Source: Dictyocoela muelleri
Taxonomy: Eukaryota > Microsporidia
Direction of reading: 5' to 3'
Length of the DNA stretch: 10,333 bases
Assembly: GCA_016256075.1 (NCBI GenBank)
Contig: SDVU01000814.1
Span: 1-10,333 of the forward strand
In this document: one piece after another, positions 1 to 7,291 of the stretch
How positions within the stretch are numbered: position 1 is the first letter of the stretch
Layout of the letters: each line of letters opens with the position of its first letter
The notes under the pieces: model-generated
Told to the model about the DNA's origin: nothing
The model's database searches: none
Seen by the model: the letters and a program-made list of their open reading frames with translations, nothing else
Made by a program: the position numbers and the translations under genes

Positions 1-147
1 ATTTATTATTTTTTAAAAATTTGATATTATTAAGGTTTTTATTTTTTATAAAAAATGTTTAAAAGTTACCTTTGTATATGGTCACCATTATTTCGAAGAC
101 CTGGAAAGATTAACATATAATAAAACAACCTCTTGTGGACCCTACTG

Positions 148-270
148 GTAAATAGCTTAGTAAAATGCTGACTGAGGATTAGAGTCCGAATCGCTGAGTT
201 GTCTATAAGGTTAATTTTTTAATAAAAATGATCTTATATTTGCGATTTTACAATTTTTTACATTGTATGT
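148..270 (+). repeat. Possible decayed tRNA-derived SINE fragment
   Basis: The stretch reads aatagcttagt and, 20 bases later, gtccgaatcgctga. These resemble the A box (gatagctcagt) and B box (gttcgaatcccgctga) of the SINE family seen intact near 10207, but the region between them is about 15 bases shorter. A following ttaataaaaatgat also resembles the family's ttaataaataatga. The match is weak and could be chance in AT-rich DNA. It is not a tRNA gene because the spacing between boxes is too short for a cloverleaf. The rest of 1-290 shows nothing else. Confidence 0.3.
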
Positions 271-290
271 GGCCATACAAAATTTGATTT

Positions 291-300
291 ATTAGATCAT
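291..300. repeat. Left target-site duplication of MULE 1
   Basis: The 10-mer attagatcat directly abuts the left end of the element and recurs exactly at 2479-2488, directly abutting the right end. Mutator-like elements typically duplicate 9-11 bp, so the length fits the superfamily. Confidence 0.85.
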
Positions 301-379
301 TGCATCCCTGAAAAACGAAAAAGTTGTTTTTCCAGATTTTTTTGTTGTTTTTCCGGAAAAACGACAACCCCTTCAAAAT
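301..379 (+). repeat. MULE 1 left terminal inverted repeat
   Basis: This repeat pairs with 2402-2478 on the other strand. It contains nested hairpin units: gaaaaacgaaaaagttgttt, then gttgtttttcc followed by ggaaaaacgacaac. The inner palindrome could form a stem or act as repeated binding sites for the transposase; that role is inferred. Confidence 0.85.
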
Positions 380-400
380 TAATAGAATTTTTTAAAATTT

Positions 401-460
401 AATAAAATTTAATAAAATTAATAAAAATTAATAAAAATTAATAAAAATTAATAAAAATCA
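401..460. repeat. Short tandem repeat, unit about 10 bp (aataaaaatt)
   Basis: Six consecutive near-copies of a 10-mer of the form aataaaatta / ataaaaatta run through this stretch just inside the MULE 1 left end. There are no spacers, so it is a simple-sequence tandem repeat, not a CRISPR array. Confidence 0.8.
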
Positions 461-504
461 ATTAAATATTTTTTAATAAAGATCAATAATATAAAATATT
501 ACAT

Positions 505-540
505 GCTGACAACATCCATAGCTGACAATATCCATAGCTG
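505..540. repeat. 16-bp direct repeat, two full units
   Basis: gctgacaacatccata at 505-520 is followed at once by gctgacaatatccata at 521-536 and a partial third unit (gctg). The two full units differ by one base. It lies inside MULE 1 between its left end and the nested SINE. No function is apparent. Confidence 0.75.
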
Positions 541-620
541 CCTACCCGGAGAGTTGTCTCTTACCATGATAGTTGACTTTTGGTTCTCGTGTTCCAATAA
601 TACGTTACTTCCTATCTACC

Positions 621-960
621 CAGAAGCTCAGCTGTATACTTGATTTTTGTTTTATCAATGACTCAGCAGGATACAGGTAATTTGTGGCTTTTCATGATTT
701 TTAAATTCCCTACTTTTTGTCGAGATGCGTCATCACACTCATTCCCACACTTAAGGAAGTCTCTTCTGTTTCATTATCATATTAGACAAGTCTTAATCAC
801 CTATTTTACACTGGAACAACTGTATATTAAACTATATTTTTATAGTTTTTGCCCGCTTAATATTATTCCCTCATTATTTATTAAAGAGTGACTTCAGCGG
901 GATTCAAACAAGATACCAAAATTTTACATTCAAGAGTGTGAACCACTGAGCTATCTGGCT
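621..960 (-). mobile_element. tRNA-derived SINE copy S1 (nested in MULE 1)
   Basis: Read on the minus strand, the element begins at about 960 with gccagatagctcagtggttc, which contains a tRNA A box (about 942-953). A B box gtttgaatccc (899-909) follows, then a tRNA-unrelated body with ctctttaataaataatgagg and attaagcgg, and it ends near gtatacagctgagcttctgg. The head, the 3' body and the end match copy S2 (2780-3120), which defines a family length of about 340 bp. The A and B boxes would be an internal RNA polymerase III promoter. The copy sits in MULE 1's non-coding part, so it inserted after MULE 1. I could not identify a target duplication. Confidence 0.8.
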
Positions 961-1191
961 TTAAAAATTCACACGAGAGAAATGAACTTTTTTAAATTTA
1001 GAAATTCATGATTTAGTTACCACTGAGGTATCAGCAATTTTAATTAAGATCATAGATGTTAATATTTAATATTTTTCCCGAACATTCATAAAATTCATAT
1101 TCAGTATAATGGAAGTAATTGATTAAAATATTCTCTAGCTGGGTTGATTTTTGTTTAATTAATTTTTTTTCTGAATTTAAATTATTGATAA

Positions 1192-2395
1192 TTAATTGCG
1201 TCTTATGGATTTCCCTTTTAAAACATCGATTATTTTTCCTATTGGCTGTTCTTTCTTTTCAATTTTAGTATTCAAATGTCTGTGATATGCTTCACAGCTA
1301 TTAGTTGTATAAGGTTGTTCTTCAATAATTCTATCATATGCTGACCAAAAGTTTATTGTCTTGTTTTTTGTGAAATTAATAAATAATTCTGCTTGGAAAA
1401 TAAAATGAAATTTTCATAACACGGATCATCTTTTTTTTTAGGCAAATTTTTTCAAATTCAGAATTTACTTGTTCTTTAGGAATAAAGGCTATAAAATAAA
1501 TGTATTTTACGAAGCTTTTAAAATCAACATCATATTTATAAATATTTCCATAATTTTTCTTGATAGAACGCAGAAAAATTTGGCATAGATGGAATGTGCA
1601 ACCATTTATATTTGATTCTTTAAAGTTTTTTTTCTATCGAAGAATAAAATGCGGTTTCAAAATCCACGTTAATAAATCTTGGAATATTTTCCAGTTTTTG
1701 TCTTAAATAAGAGAATACTATATTATAGGCATTTTCAGTTTTTCTTTTCATGAATACATAAACAATTGGCAAGGTTTTGTTAAAAAGCGGCGCATGAATT
1801 ATTAGAGTTTGTTCAAAGTTTTTCGGGGCAGTAAAAAATGTTCCGTCACATAACCATATGGAAGATTTTTCTAATATTTTTAGATTTTCTTCTACGAAAA
1901 AAAATAATTATTCTGTCATCTTTATTTAGGTTATCAATTTGTAAAAAAAATTTCTGATCAAATGTATACTTATAAATTTGCAACAATTCCAAATCATCTG
2001 AATCCGTGTTTTTATACTTAGCATTAATTCTTTTAACAAAATAATCTTTTAAATTATCTCGGCTCACAATAAGTTTTTTTTCTTCATTATCTAAATTTCG
2101 GCATGATTATATAATTTCATCAATAAAAAACAGGTCTATTTCCGCCCAGAGCCTATATTTATATTATTAATTTCTAATCATGCTATTTTTTTCACTTTTC
2201 TTTTAATGCCAATGAGATGCCCGATAAAAAACCGACTGATTTAAAATATCAGTGTGTAATTTTCCACTACAATTTCGTCGAACACAACGCTAATATATGT
2301 AATTTTCAATTATCTTTTGTTAGATATATATATATATATATAAAACCAAAAAATATCAATTGATTTTTTCCTTTCTGTGATTTTATTATTTTCAT
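1192..2395 (-). pseudogene. Broken FLYWCH + MULE-domain transposase (MULE 1)
   Basis: Reading leftward from an ATG at 2395, the start MKIIKSQKGKKSIDIFWFY resembles the N-terminal half of a FLYWCH zinc finger. Its second half (about 2305-2205) reads YIY-stop-RCVRRNCSGKLHT and ends in a histidine pair. The stop stands where the family has tryptophan (TAG for TGG). The MULE domain follows: first catalytic Asp in WLCDGTFFTAP (about 1845), second in INVDFETAF (about 1660), the zinc-like GCTFHLCQ motif (about 1600), and the catalytic Glu in TTNSCEAYHRHLN (about 1280). The pieces lie in different frames with several stops, so at least four frameshifts or nonsense changes separate them. The predicted role was DNA cut-and-paste of the element. 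It is clearly related to, but strongly diverged from, the transposase at 3238-4589. The confidence is in the family; the exact start is inferred. Confidence 0.88.
2319..2342. repeat. (TA)n microsatellite inside the MULE 1 coding region
   Basis: An uninterrupted run of alternating T and A lies between the two halves of the FLYWCH finger of MULE 1. In the minus-strand frame it encodes alternating Tyr and Ile, which is not a normal part of the finger. It therefore probably expanded after the gene died, or contributed to its death. Confidence 0.85.
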
Positions 2396-2401
2396 TTCCT
2401 G

Positions 2402-2478
2402 CATTTTGAAGGGTTGTCGTTTTTCCGGAAAAACGGAAAAAACCCGTAAAACCAACTTTGTCGTTTCTCCGCTATGCC
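2402..2478 (-). repeat. MULE 1 right terminal inverted repeat
   Basis: This is the inverse of the left repeat at 301-379. It contains the perfect palindrome cgtttttccggaaaaacg and ends in ctttgtcgtttctccgctatgcc just before the second copy of the 10-bp duplication. Confidence 0.85.
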
Positions 2479-2488
2479 ATTAGATCAT
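2479..2488. repeat. Right target-site duplication of MULE 1
   Basis: attagatcat is identical to 291-300. Confidence 0.85.
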
Positions 2489-2779
2489 AGGTATACTTAA
2501 AATACCGTCTCATAAGAACTCTGCGAGTAACTCTTTTTACAGTCTGCTCTCTAAGCTGTTCCCAATGATAGTCTGCCGGAAGCTGCTTTATTTAACAAGT
2601 ACCAAAAAATTTACTTTTCACCTGAGCATATAAAAATAAATATTTTTTTTATTTTTAAGACATGATTATAACTTTAAAAGTATATTATAACTTTAAAAAC
2701 CATCTATTGTTAGATATTTATTAAAAAAGTTTCTGTGAATATTACAGAAATGAATATATTTAATTATATTAAATTTTTA
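2489..2779. other. Gene-free spacer with a perfect 15-bp direct repeat
   Basis: No coding signal is seen. The 15-mer attataactttaaaa occurs exactly twice (2665-2679 and 2684-2698). A 7-bp hairpin (tttctgt / acagaaa, 2730-2750) precedes the SINE head. I recognise no transposon end here. Confidence 0.5.
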
Positions 2780-3120
2780 GAACCAGATAGCTCTATAGTT
2801 ATCACTATTTAATTTAATATTTAAGTATCTAGTTCGAATCCCGCTGACGTCAATTTTATAAAAAATTGTAATTGACATTAGGCGGTTAATATTTATAAAA
2901 TTATAGATGATATACGGCTTATTCAGTGTGGTATAGCTAATTAAGACCTTGTCTAACATGAGAATGAATTAGAAGGGGCTCTCCTAGATGTATAGATGAG
3001 ATTTTCGCATCTCAGCAAAATAAGTAGTTAAAAATAAAAAAACACGAAAAAGCCTAAATTACCTGTATCATGCTTAATCATTAAAAAACGAAATTCGAGT
3101 ATACAGCTGAGCTTATGAAT
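2780..3120 (+). mobile_element. tRNA-derived SINE copy S2
   Basis: The head aaccagatagctctatagtt carries a decayed A box. The B box agttcgaatcccgctgacgt (2831 onward) is intact. The body shares gacattaggcggtta, tggtatagctaattaagac, aaattacctgtatcatgc and the terminal gtatacagctgagctt with copy S1 and, in part, S4 and S5. Its length of about 340 bp equals S1. It ends 15-25 bases before MULE 2. No clear target duplication is visible. Confidence 0.8.
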
Positions 3121-3135
3121 AGCTAATATGTGACT

Positions 3136-3145
3136 TTTTAATGAG
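3136..3145. repeat. Probable left target-site duplication of MULE 2 (degenerate)
   Basis: ttttaatgag abuts the inferred left end, and tttttatcag (4656-4665) abuts the inferred right end; 8 of 10 bases agree. The length fits a MULE, but the T-rich composition makes chance agreement possible. Confidence 0.45.
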
Positions 3146-4655
3146 ACGCAAGAAACCAACGTTAGACCCATTTTTCACCTACGGTGAAAAATTGGTCGTT
3201 TTTTCACCTGAAATTTAAAATTTTTTTTACCCCTAAAATGAGTGCAGATTTGACAGAAAAAATTATTCTAAGTTCTAGAGGTCAACCAAAAATAGCTTAT
3301 GAGAGTCATTTTTATAATTTTAAAGAATCAAAATCAGACAAAAAGATTTGGAGGTGTAATAAAAGATGCTGTAAAGCTTTTTTAAAAACAACCCTTGTAA
3401 ATAAATTACTAGATATTAGCATACACAATCATGTAAAACACGAAGTGAAATTTTGCAAAATATTATTGCTCCAGGAGGTCAAAAAAAGGCACTTGATTCA
3501 ACTGAAGCATCAAGATACGTTGTTTTAAAAGTATTAAAAGAAAACAAAGAACTTAAAGTACCTTTAAATATGAGTAAAATGAATTATTTGGTAACCTCAA
3601 CAAGAAAAAAAATAATTTCACAATACCAAACAACTATGATATTCCTACTGAGCTGCAAGTTACAAATGATAACAAAAAAAAATTTTTTCTATAGTGGAAT
3701 TGAGGATCCGAATAGAGTTTTAATATTTACTACACAAGAAAATATCAAACATTTAGTGAACTCGTCTATCTTGATTTGTGATGGTACTTTCAAGACTTCA
3801 CCTTCTTCTTTTGAGCCGATATTTACGATACAATGTAGGTTAAGAGAAATGTATTTGCCTGTGATGTTTTGTTTTATGAAACATAAGAATGAAATGTCTT
3901 ACGATAAAATTTTCAAATGGATAAAGAGTTATCAAGAAGACATCTTAAATAATGAAAAATCAATTATTTTCGATTTTGAACTTGCTAGTTTCAATTCTAT
4001 AAAAAAAAGGTTTATACATTCAAACCTATACGGTTGCTGTTTTCATCTAAGGCAAATCATTTGGCGGAAGATTCAAAACTTGGGATTTTCTTCTATTGTT
4101 ATAAATAATGTCTCTATAAAACTCCAAGTGAAGATGATCCTTGCTCTAAGTTTTGTATCTTTTGAGTATGTAGTATTCTATTCTTTGAGGCTTAAATCTT
4201 ATATTCAAGAGGAAAAATCTAAAGAAGTTTTACAACCTTTTGAATGGTTTAATCAAGAATACATATATAATCAAAGTAGAAACAAGTCTATTTGTTTTTG
4301 GAATGTCAAATGTAGAACCGAAAAGAAGGTACCTAGAACGAATAACTCTCTTGAGTGTTATCATAGACATCTGAACACCTTAGTTCACACCAAACAAAGT
4401 TCTGTAATACTTATACTCAATGAATTAAAAAATGAACAGACATTAACTGAGAACAAAATATTTTGGTCGTTATACAAAGAACCAGTAAAAAAAATCGATC
4501 CTTTTCTAAATCTTCTTAAAAATTACGAGTTATATGAACCTGTGGTGTATTTGAAGTATATTGCCTTGAATTTTAATTATAAAACTTGATTAAAAATTAT
4601 TTCTTTTAACATATTTTTTTAGGTGAAAGGTGGGTTCAGCCTTTGTAGTTTACGT
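3146..4655 (+). mobile_element. MULE 2: FLYWCH-type Mutator-like DNA transposon
   Basis: The ends are imperfect inverted repeats: 3146-3180 (acgcaagaaacc, then cccatttttcacct) pairs with 4621-4655 (aggtgaaaggtggg, then gtagtttacgt). The inner 14 bases agree at 12 positions and the outer 24 at about 15. The left end contains a hairpin, atttttcacc and ggtgaaaaat separated by three bases, followed by a third ttttttcacct unit. A degenerate 10-bp duplication flanks it. The single transposase gene (3238-4589) fills almost the whole 1.5-kb element. It is compact, about 700 bp shorter than MULE 1, partly because MULE 1 carries a SINE. Confidence 0.75.
3238..4589 (+). pseudogene. Nearly complete FLYWCH + MULE transposase (MULE 2)
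   Basis: The ATG at 3238 opens a frame whose residues 15-65 form a FLYWCH finger: RGQPKIAY, IWRCNKRCCKAF (Trp38, Cys40, Cys45) and HNH (His63, His65). After a frame change near 3450 the main MULE domain runs open to the TAA at 4587-4589. It contains ICDGTFKTSP (catalytic Asp near 3780), IIFDFELASF (second Asp near 3972), the GCCFHLRQ motif, LALSFVSFEYV, and RTNNSLECYHRHLN with the catalytic Glu near 4353. Between about 3620 and 3680 the family-like reading YDIPTELQVTNDNKKKFF lies in another frame, re-entering at a run of nine A. Three frame changes are therefore needed. Its role is transposition of the element. Intron or programmed slippage cannot be excluded, but ordinary decay is likelier. 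The first ATG of the long open frame is 3570, too late to include the finger. Confidence 0.9.
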
Positions 4656-5082
4656 TTTTTATCAGAGAGATCCCTTAAGAAAGGTATACTAAAAAATCTA
4701 TAACTTTTGTGATTTAAAAGTTAAAGTTCATTTTTAAAACGGCAGTCAGGAAAAATACCGACGAAATTTATTCATTTAATTTTTAGAACTGCATGTTTGG
4801 CATTAAAATCGAAAAATCTCAAAAAGGCAAAAAAAATAATTTATATTTACTACTGCAGTCCGAAAACTCACCTTTAGTGAGTTTTCGGATGTTTAAAAAG
4901 TGATTTGACGAAAACTCACCGAAAAATAATATAAATTTAAATTTAATTTATTAAATAGCTTTAATCTAAAAATGTTGAAAATTTACATAAAATGAATAAT
5001 TTCCGATATTTTTTTTTGTTTTTTTTTCTGTCTGATAAAGTACGATAAAAATTATTTATTAAAATTTTTTTTATTCAGTTTT
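4656..5082. other. Gene-free spacer containing a solo hairpin transposon end
   Basis: No coding sequence is recognisable on either strand. Apart from the hairpin at 4859-4920 this is AT-rich DNA with long A and T runs. Nothing links it to the flanking MULE. Confidence 0.5.
4859..4920. repeat. Perfect 13-bp hairpin plus third repeat unit (possible solo transposon end)
   Basis: tccgaaaactcac (4859-4871) and gtgagttttcgga (4877-4889) are perfect inverse copies around a 5-base loop. A third unit, cgaaaactcacc, follows near 4908-4920 in the first orientation. The arm, inverse arm, arm layout is the same as at the ends of MULE 2 and Merlin 1, so it may be the end of another element whose partner end is not in the window. 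It could also be read as an intrinsic-terminator-like stem, but no gene leads into it. Confidence 0.6.
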
Positions 5083-5200
5083 GGATTCCTTAACGACTTT
5101 TAGTGCCACCCTCAGATTTATAAATCTCAATTGGTAGAGCATAGATTATGTTTCTTATTTTGAATAAGTATAAAATGTCGTTATAAGTAAATATTTGAAA
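5083..5200 (+). repeat. Solo arm of the foldback repeat family (with tRNA A-box-like core)
   Basis: The segment aligns along its length with both arms of the foldback element at 7299-7632. Shared blocks are acgactt, the cccctcgg/ccctcag block, agagca.aga.tatgtttctt and aataag.gtaaaat. At 5125-5141 it reads tctcaattggtagagca, which is almost a canonical tRNA D-arm/A box; the foldback arms have degraded this to ttaatttgtaagagca. No B box follows, so it is not a tRNA gene. No inverted partner is present nearby. Confidence 0.65.
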
Positions 5201-5258
5201 TTAGTATTTAAAATACGAATATGCATATTTATTTATCATGCAATTTTCTGCTTATTTA

Positions 5259-5302
5259 TTATCCGAAACATACTTGTGGTATCCGAGGTAGAAACCAATG
5301 TT
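5259..5302 (-). pseudogene. Distal piece of the old Merlin 3 transposase, beyond the Merlin 1 insertion
   Basis: Read leftward from 5302, the sequence gives WFLPRIPQVCFG followed by a stop at 5259. Merlin/IS1595 transposases have an FFLxxVP-type strand shortly after the GGI motif. Here GGI lies at 6406-6440, on the other side of the Merlin 1 insertion. If Merlin 1 and one target copy are removed, the codon phase runs on unchanged (caa aga aaa aaa ctt tgg, then ttt cta cct). The C-terminal part with the second Asp and the Glu is not recognisable further left. Confidence 0.55.
5295..5302. repeat. Left target-site duplication of Merlin 1 (imperfect)
   Basis: ccaatgtt here matches ccaaagtt at 6398-6405 at 7 of 8 bases. 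Merlin elements are known for 8-9 bp duplications. The continuity of the older transposase frame across the site independently supports the borders. Confidence 0.65.
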
Positions 5303-5496
5303 CATGCAGTCGAATACCCTCTAATGTTATAATGTGGCGATTACCCCCCTCCCTTCGGTTTAAATATACATAAAATAATAATAAATATAAAGAAAAAAAA
5401 CTATAAGGAGAAAAAAATAAAACCATATTTATTAATTTTGCTTTCATAACATTAATTTTAAAATTTCTAGGAAAGCTTCTTTTTTAAAAGTATCCA

Positions 5497-6265
5497 TTAA
5501 AAGAAATATTCAATAAATTCAGCCTTTTTGATATTTCTTATATCTTTTCTTTTTCTTATAGTGAGCTTTAATTCATTGTTGAAGCTCTCTACATGCTGAG
5601 TTTTGTTACCTGTTTCTGGATCCATAAAATTATACTTGTGGCATACTCTTATATGAGAGTAGTCATTTATATTCATTAAATTATTATATGCCGCCATTCA
5701 TCTGTAGTTATAATGGATCAGGGCCTAACCACACTCGAAATAATAGGTATAAGGGATTCGGCATCTCTTCGTTCAACAATAACGGTATAACCTTCTGTAG
5801 GATTACAAGTAATATCCACTATTGTGATAGCCCATACAGGTTGTATAGGAGCTGTTTCTCTATGGGACTTGACATTGAAATCCAGCTTTGTTTCATCAAC
5901 CTGAACTTGATGTCTCAAGCCCCCTTGACGTATAAGATGCAATATCCAATATTCATTAATACAGGTCATTAATTTCGACTTGATTTTGTAAATATTTTTC
6001 TGTCTATTTGAGTGAATTCGGTGATACTCGTAATTAGTTCACCCAAAGACAAATAATATAATACCTTGAGAACCGAGCGTGACTCGATTCTCGATTCGGA
6101 GAAAAAACTGTTTTTAAAAATAGATATAGTAGCTTTATATTTACTAAATCCATTATAAAAACATTTCCAGGTATAACCCAGTTTATTATCCTTTGTATTC
6201 ACCAATCGCATAGGAGTATCACAAAAAACACAAGACACTGAATCACATATAATATTTTTTTTCAA
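5497..6265 (-). pseudogene. Broken Merlin (ISXO2-like/IS1595) transposase
   Basis: In order on the minus strand there is an N-terminal zinc ribbon, CVFC...WKCFYNGF (about 6230-6150), with Phe at the fourth cysteine position. The segment SFFSESRIE follows, then VQVDETKLDFNVKSHR with the first catalytic Asp (about 5895), WAITIVD, ERRDAESLIPIISSVVRP, then TTDEWAAYNN with the second Asp (about 5705), CHKYNFMDPETGNKTQHVES with the catalytic Glu (about 5590), and a C-terminus to the stop at 5497. These motifs are the Merlin hallmark. The gene is broken by a frameshift near 5985, an in-frame TGA near 5715 and a frameshift near 5695. No ATG opens the first frame, and an in-frame TAA lies just upstream of 6265. 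The DDE triad residues survive, so death is not very ancient. The subfamily (DETKL.FNVKSHR) differs from the copy at 8045-8850. Confidence 0.9.
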
Positions 6266-6358
6266 ATAAAAAATTTAAAATTTCATCATTCGATGAACTA
6301 ACAAAAAAATCTAAAAAATTGAAAGTCATGGGGGTATTGATTTTATTTTTGATATCAT

Positions 6359-6392
6359 GTAGTCGAATACCCCCTTGGGGGTATTCGACTAC
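6359..6392. repeat. 16-bp perfect hairpin at the Merlin 1 right end
   Basis: Arms gtagtcgaataccccc (6359-6374) and gggggtattcgactac (6377-6392) are perfect inverse copies with a two-base centre. The outer arm is the terminal inverted repeat proper. The doubled end may be a transposase-binding array or the trace of an abortive event; both are inferences. Confidence 0.85.
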
Positions 6393-6397
6393 TTGAT

Positions 6398-6405
6398 CCA
6401 AAGTT
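6398..6405. repeat. Right target-site duplication of Merlin 1 (imperfect)
   Basis: ccaaagtt matches 5295-5302 at 7 of 8 bases. It lies within the coding phase of the older Merlin 3 transposase. Confidence 0.65.
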
Positions 6406-6652
6406 TTTTTCTTTGATTATTTTAAATGCCCCCAGTAAGCCACTGAGTATTTATATTGTTAACATGTGTATAAGAGGGATTGATAATTATTTCTCCGTTA
6501 CAAATTGCTGTCACTTCTATCTAGATTTAGACACCGTCTCCCCCTATTTTAAAGTTTTCATTAAAAAGCAACCGTTTTTGTAGCCTGTCTTACATTTTTA
6601 TGAAGCTAGGTTCAGAAATTCTAGCCAATGTGTGCTTTTTAATTTGTATAAT
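6406..6652 (-). pseudogene. Decayed Merlin transposase fragment (Merlin 3), split by Merlin 1
   Basis: Reading leftward from 6652 the frame gives HTLARISEPSFIKM, stop, DRLQKRLLFNENFKIGGDGV, then further stops around VTAICNGEIIINPS and INTQWLTGGI before the Merlin 1 border. A helix-turn-helix, a GGDGV motif, the segment around the first catalytic Asp (normally IDET, here IEVT, so the Asp is lost) and the GGI strand are the order expected for Merlin/IS1595 transposases. The zinc ribbon upstream is missing; a short frame-shifted VYLCINNELYKL just upstream (6655-6700) may belong to it. Several stops show that it is older than the inserted Merlin 1. The residue signature differs from both other Merlin copies, so it is a third subfamily. 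Confidence 0.65.
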
Positions 6653-6719
6653 TCATTGTTTATGCACAAATACACATTATTATTGAGTTGGAACGTTTAA
6701 TCCTAAGAAATTGTGGGTC

Positions 6720-6795
6720 TAGTTAAATAACAGATGGGGTGAAAAATAACGAGTGGTTTTGAAAATAACGGGGTCAAAATAACGAGGGTTTAATA
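6720..6795. repeat. Short iterated motif array (aaaataacg + G-rich block)
   Basis: Four iterations occur: aaataacagatgggg, aaaataacgagtgg, aaaataacgggg and aaaataacgaggg, separated by 3-6 bases. The array sits just outside the start of the Merlin 3 fragment, where that element's end would be expected, so it may be a subterminal repeat cluster. I found no inverse partner left of 5259. Confidence 0.6.
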
Positions 6796-7142
6796 TATTT
6801 TATATTTAAAATTTATTAAAATGAAAAAATCAATTAATATTTTAATTATTTTGATTCAGTAGTAAACTAGTTTTAAAAGAAAATTAAAACTTTAAATCTA
6901 GTTGAAAATTTATTGAAAGATAATAAACTATTCTTTAAATAAATTTCAAAATAATAAGCACACGCATATTTTAATGTTCTCTTTATTTGCATGTTAGATT
7001 TATCATATCCTAAATCTTACACTCAAGAATTATCAGTTATTTGTATATTTCATGAACTATTACTGGTTTAGGCTCGTTGTTTTTTAATATGTTTCATAAA
7101 AAAATAAATCATTTAAAGATTTTTATTGAAATAAATGTCATG
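6796..7142. other. AT-rich spacer, no gene seen
   Basis: No coding motif, transposon end or RNA gene is recognisable on either strand. Short open frames here have poor composition and no family signature. Confidence 0.5.
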
Positions 7143-7209
7143 GAAAAAAAACGAAAAAGTCGTTTTTTTAATTTATTTGTCATTTTTAGAAAAAAAGAAC
7201 GACAAAGTC
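7143..7209. repeat. Solo MULE 1-type terminal repeat
   Basis: gaaaaaaaacgaaaaagtcg, then atttatttgtcattttt, then gaacgacaaagtc follow the same order as the MULE 1 left end (gaaaaacgaaaaagttg, attttttt gttgttttt, aaaaacgacaac). No transposase or opposite end accompanies it. Low-complexity composition makes the homology moderate, not certain. Confidence 0.5.
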
Positions 7210-7291
7210 ATTTTATGATATTAATTTTTGATAAAAGACTTATTTATTTTCAATTTTTAACAGAAAAACACTAGAAAGTTAAAATTTTATT

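Larger units (their letters stand above)
301..2478 (-). mobile_element. MULE 1: FLYWCH-type Mutator-like DNA transposon
   Basis: The element is bounded by long terminal inverted repeats, 301-379 and 2402-2478, that align without a gap over the outer 25 bases (tgcatccctgaaaaacgaaa against ggcatagcggagaaacgaca). They share an inner palindrome gtttttccggaaaaac and the inner border cttcaaaat. A perfect 10-bp duplication flanks both sides. The minus-strand transposase remnant occupies 1192-2395. The 3' non-coding part holds a nested SINE (621-960), a tandem AT repeat (401-460) and a two-unit 16-bp repeat (505-536). The perfect flanking duplication shows that this was a real insertion whose borders survive, although the gene is thoroughly decayed. 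Confidence 0.88.
5303..6397 (-). mobile_element. Merlin 1: IS1595/ISXO2-like DNA transposon
   Basis: The terminal inverted repeats are gcagtcgaataccctc at 5306-5321 and its inverse gggggtattcgactac at 6377-6392. The right end is a near-perfect hairpin (arms 6359-6374 and 6377-6392 around tt) with a further partial unit, gggggtattga, at about 6330. The left end has an extra cgattacccccc unit near 5339. The motif gaatacccc is thus iterated at both ends. The minus-strand transposase (5497-6265) is the only gene. The 1.1-kb size is normal for Merlin. The element is inserted into an older Merlin transposase. Confidence 0.8.

Noticed and set aside
401-460. CRISPR-like array
   Set aside because: The units are contiguous 10-mers with no spacers in a eukaryotic transposon.
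640-891. 83-codon open frame on the plus strand
   Set aside because: It lies entirely within the minus-strand SINE S1 and shows no protein signature; it is a chance frame.
2777-2959. 60-codon minus-strand frame containing VSGIRTRY
   Set aside because: It is the antisense of the SINE S2 tRNA-like head; the same VSGIRT peptide appears antisense to S5. It is a SINE shadow, not a gene.
5688-5972. 94-codon plus-strand frame
   Set aside because: It is antisense to the conserved catalytic core of the Merlin 1 transposase, which explains its openness.
7077-7274. 65-codon plus-strand frame rich in Lys and Phe
   Set aside because: It overlaps the MULE-type terminal repeat and its composition simply follows the A and T runs.
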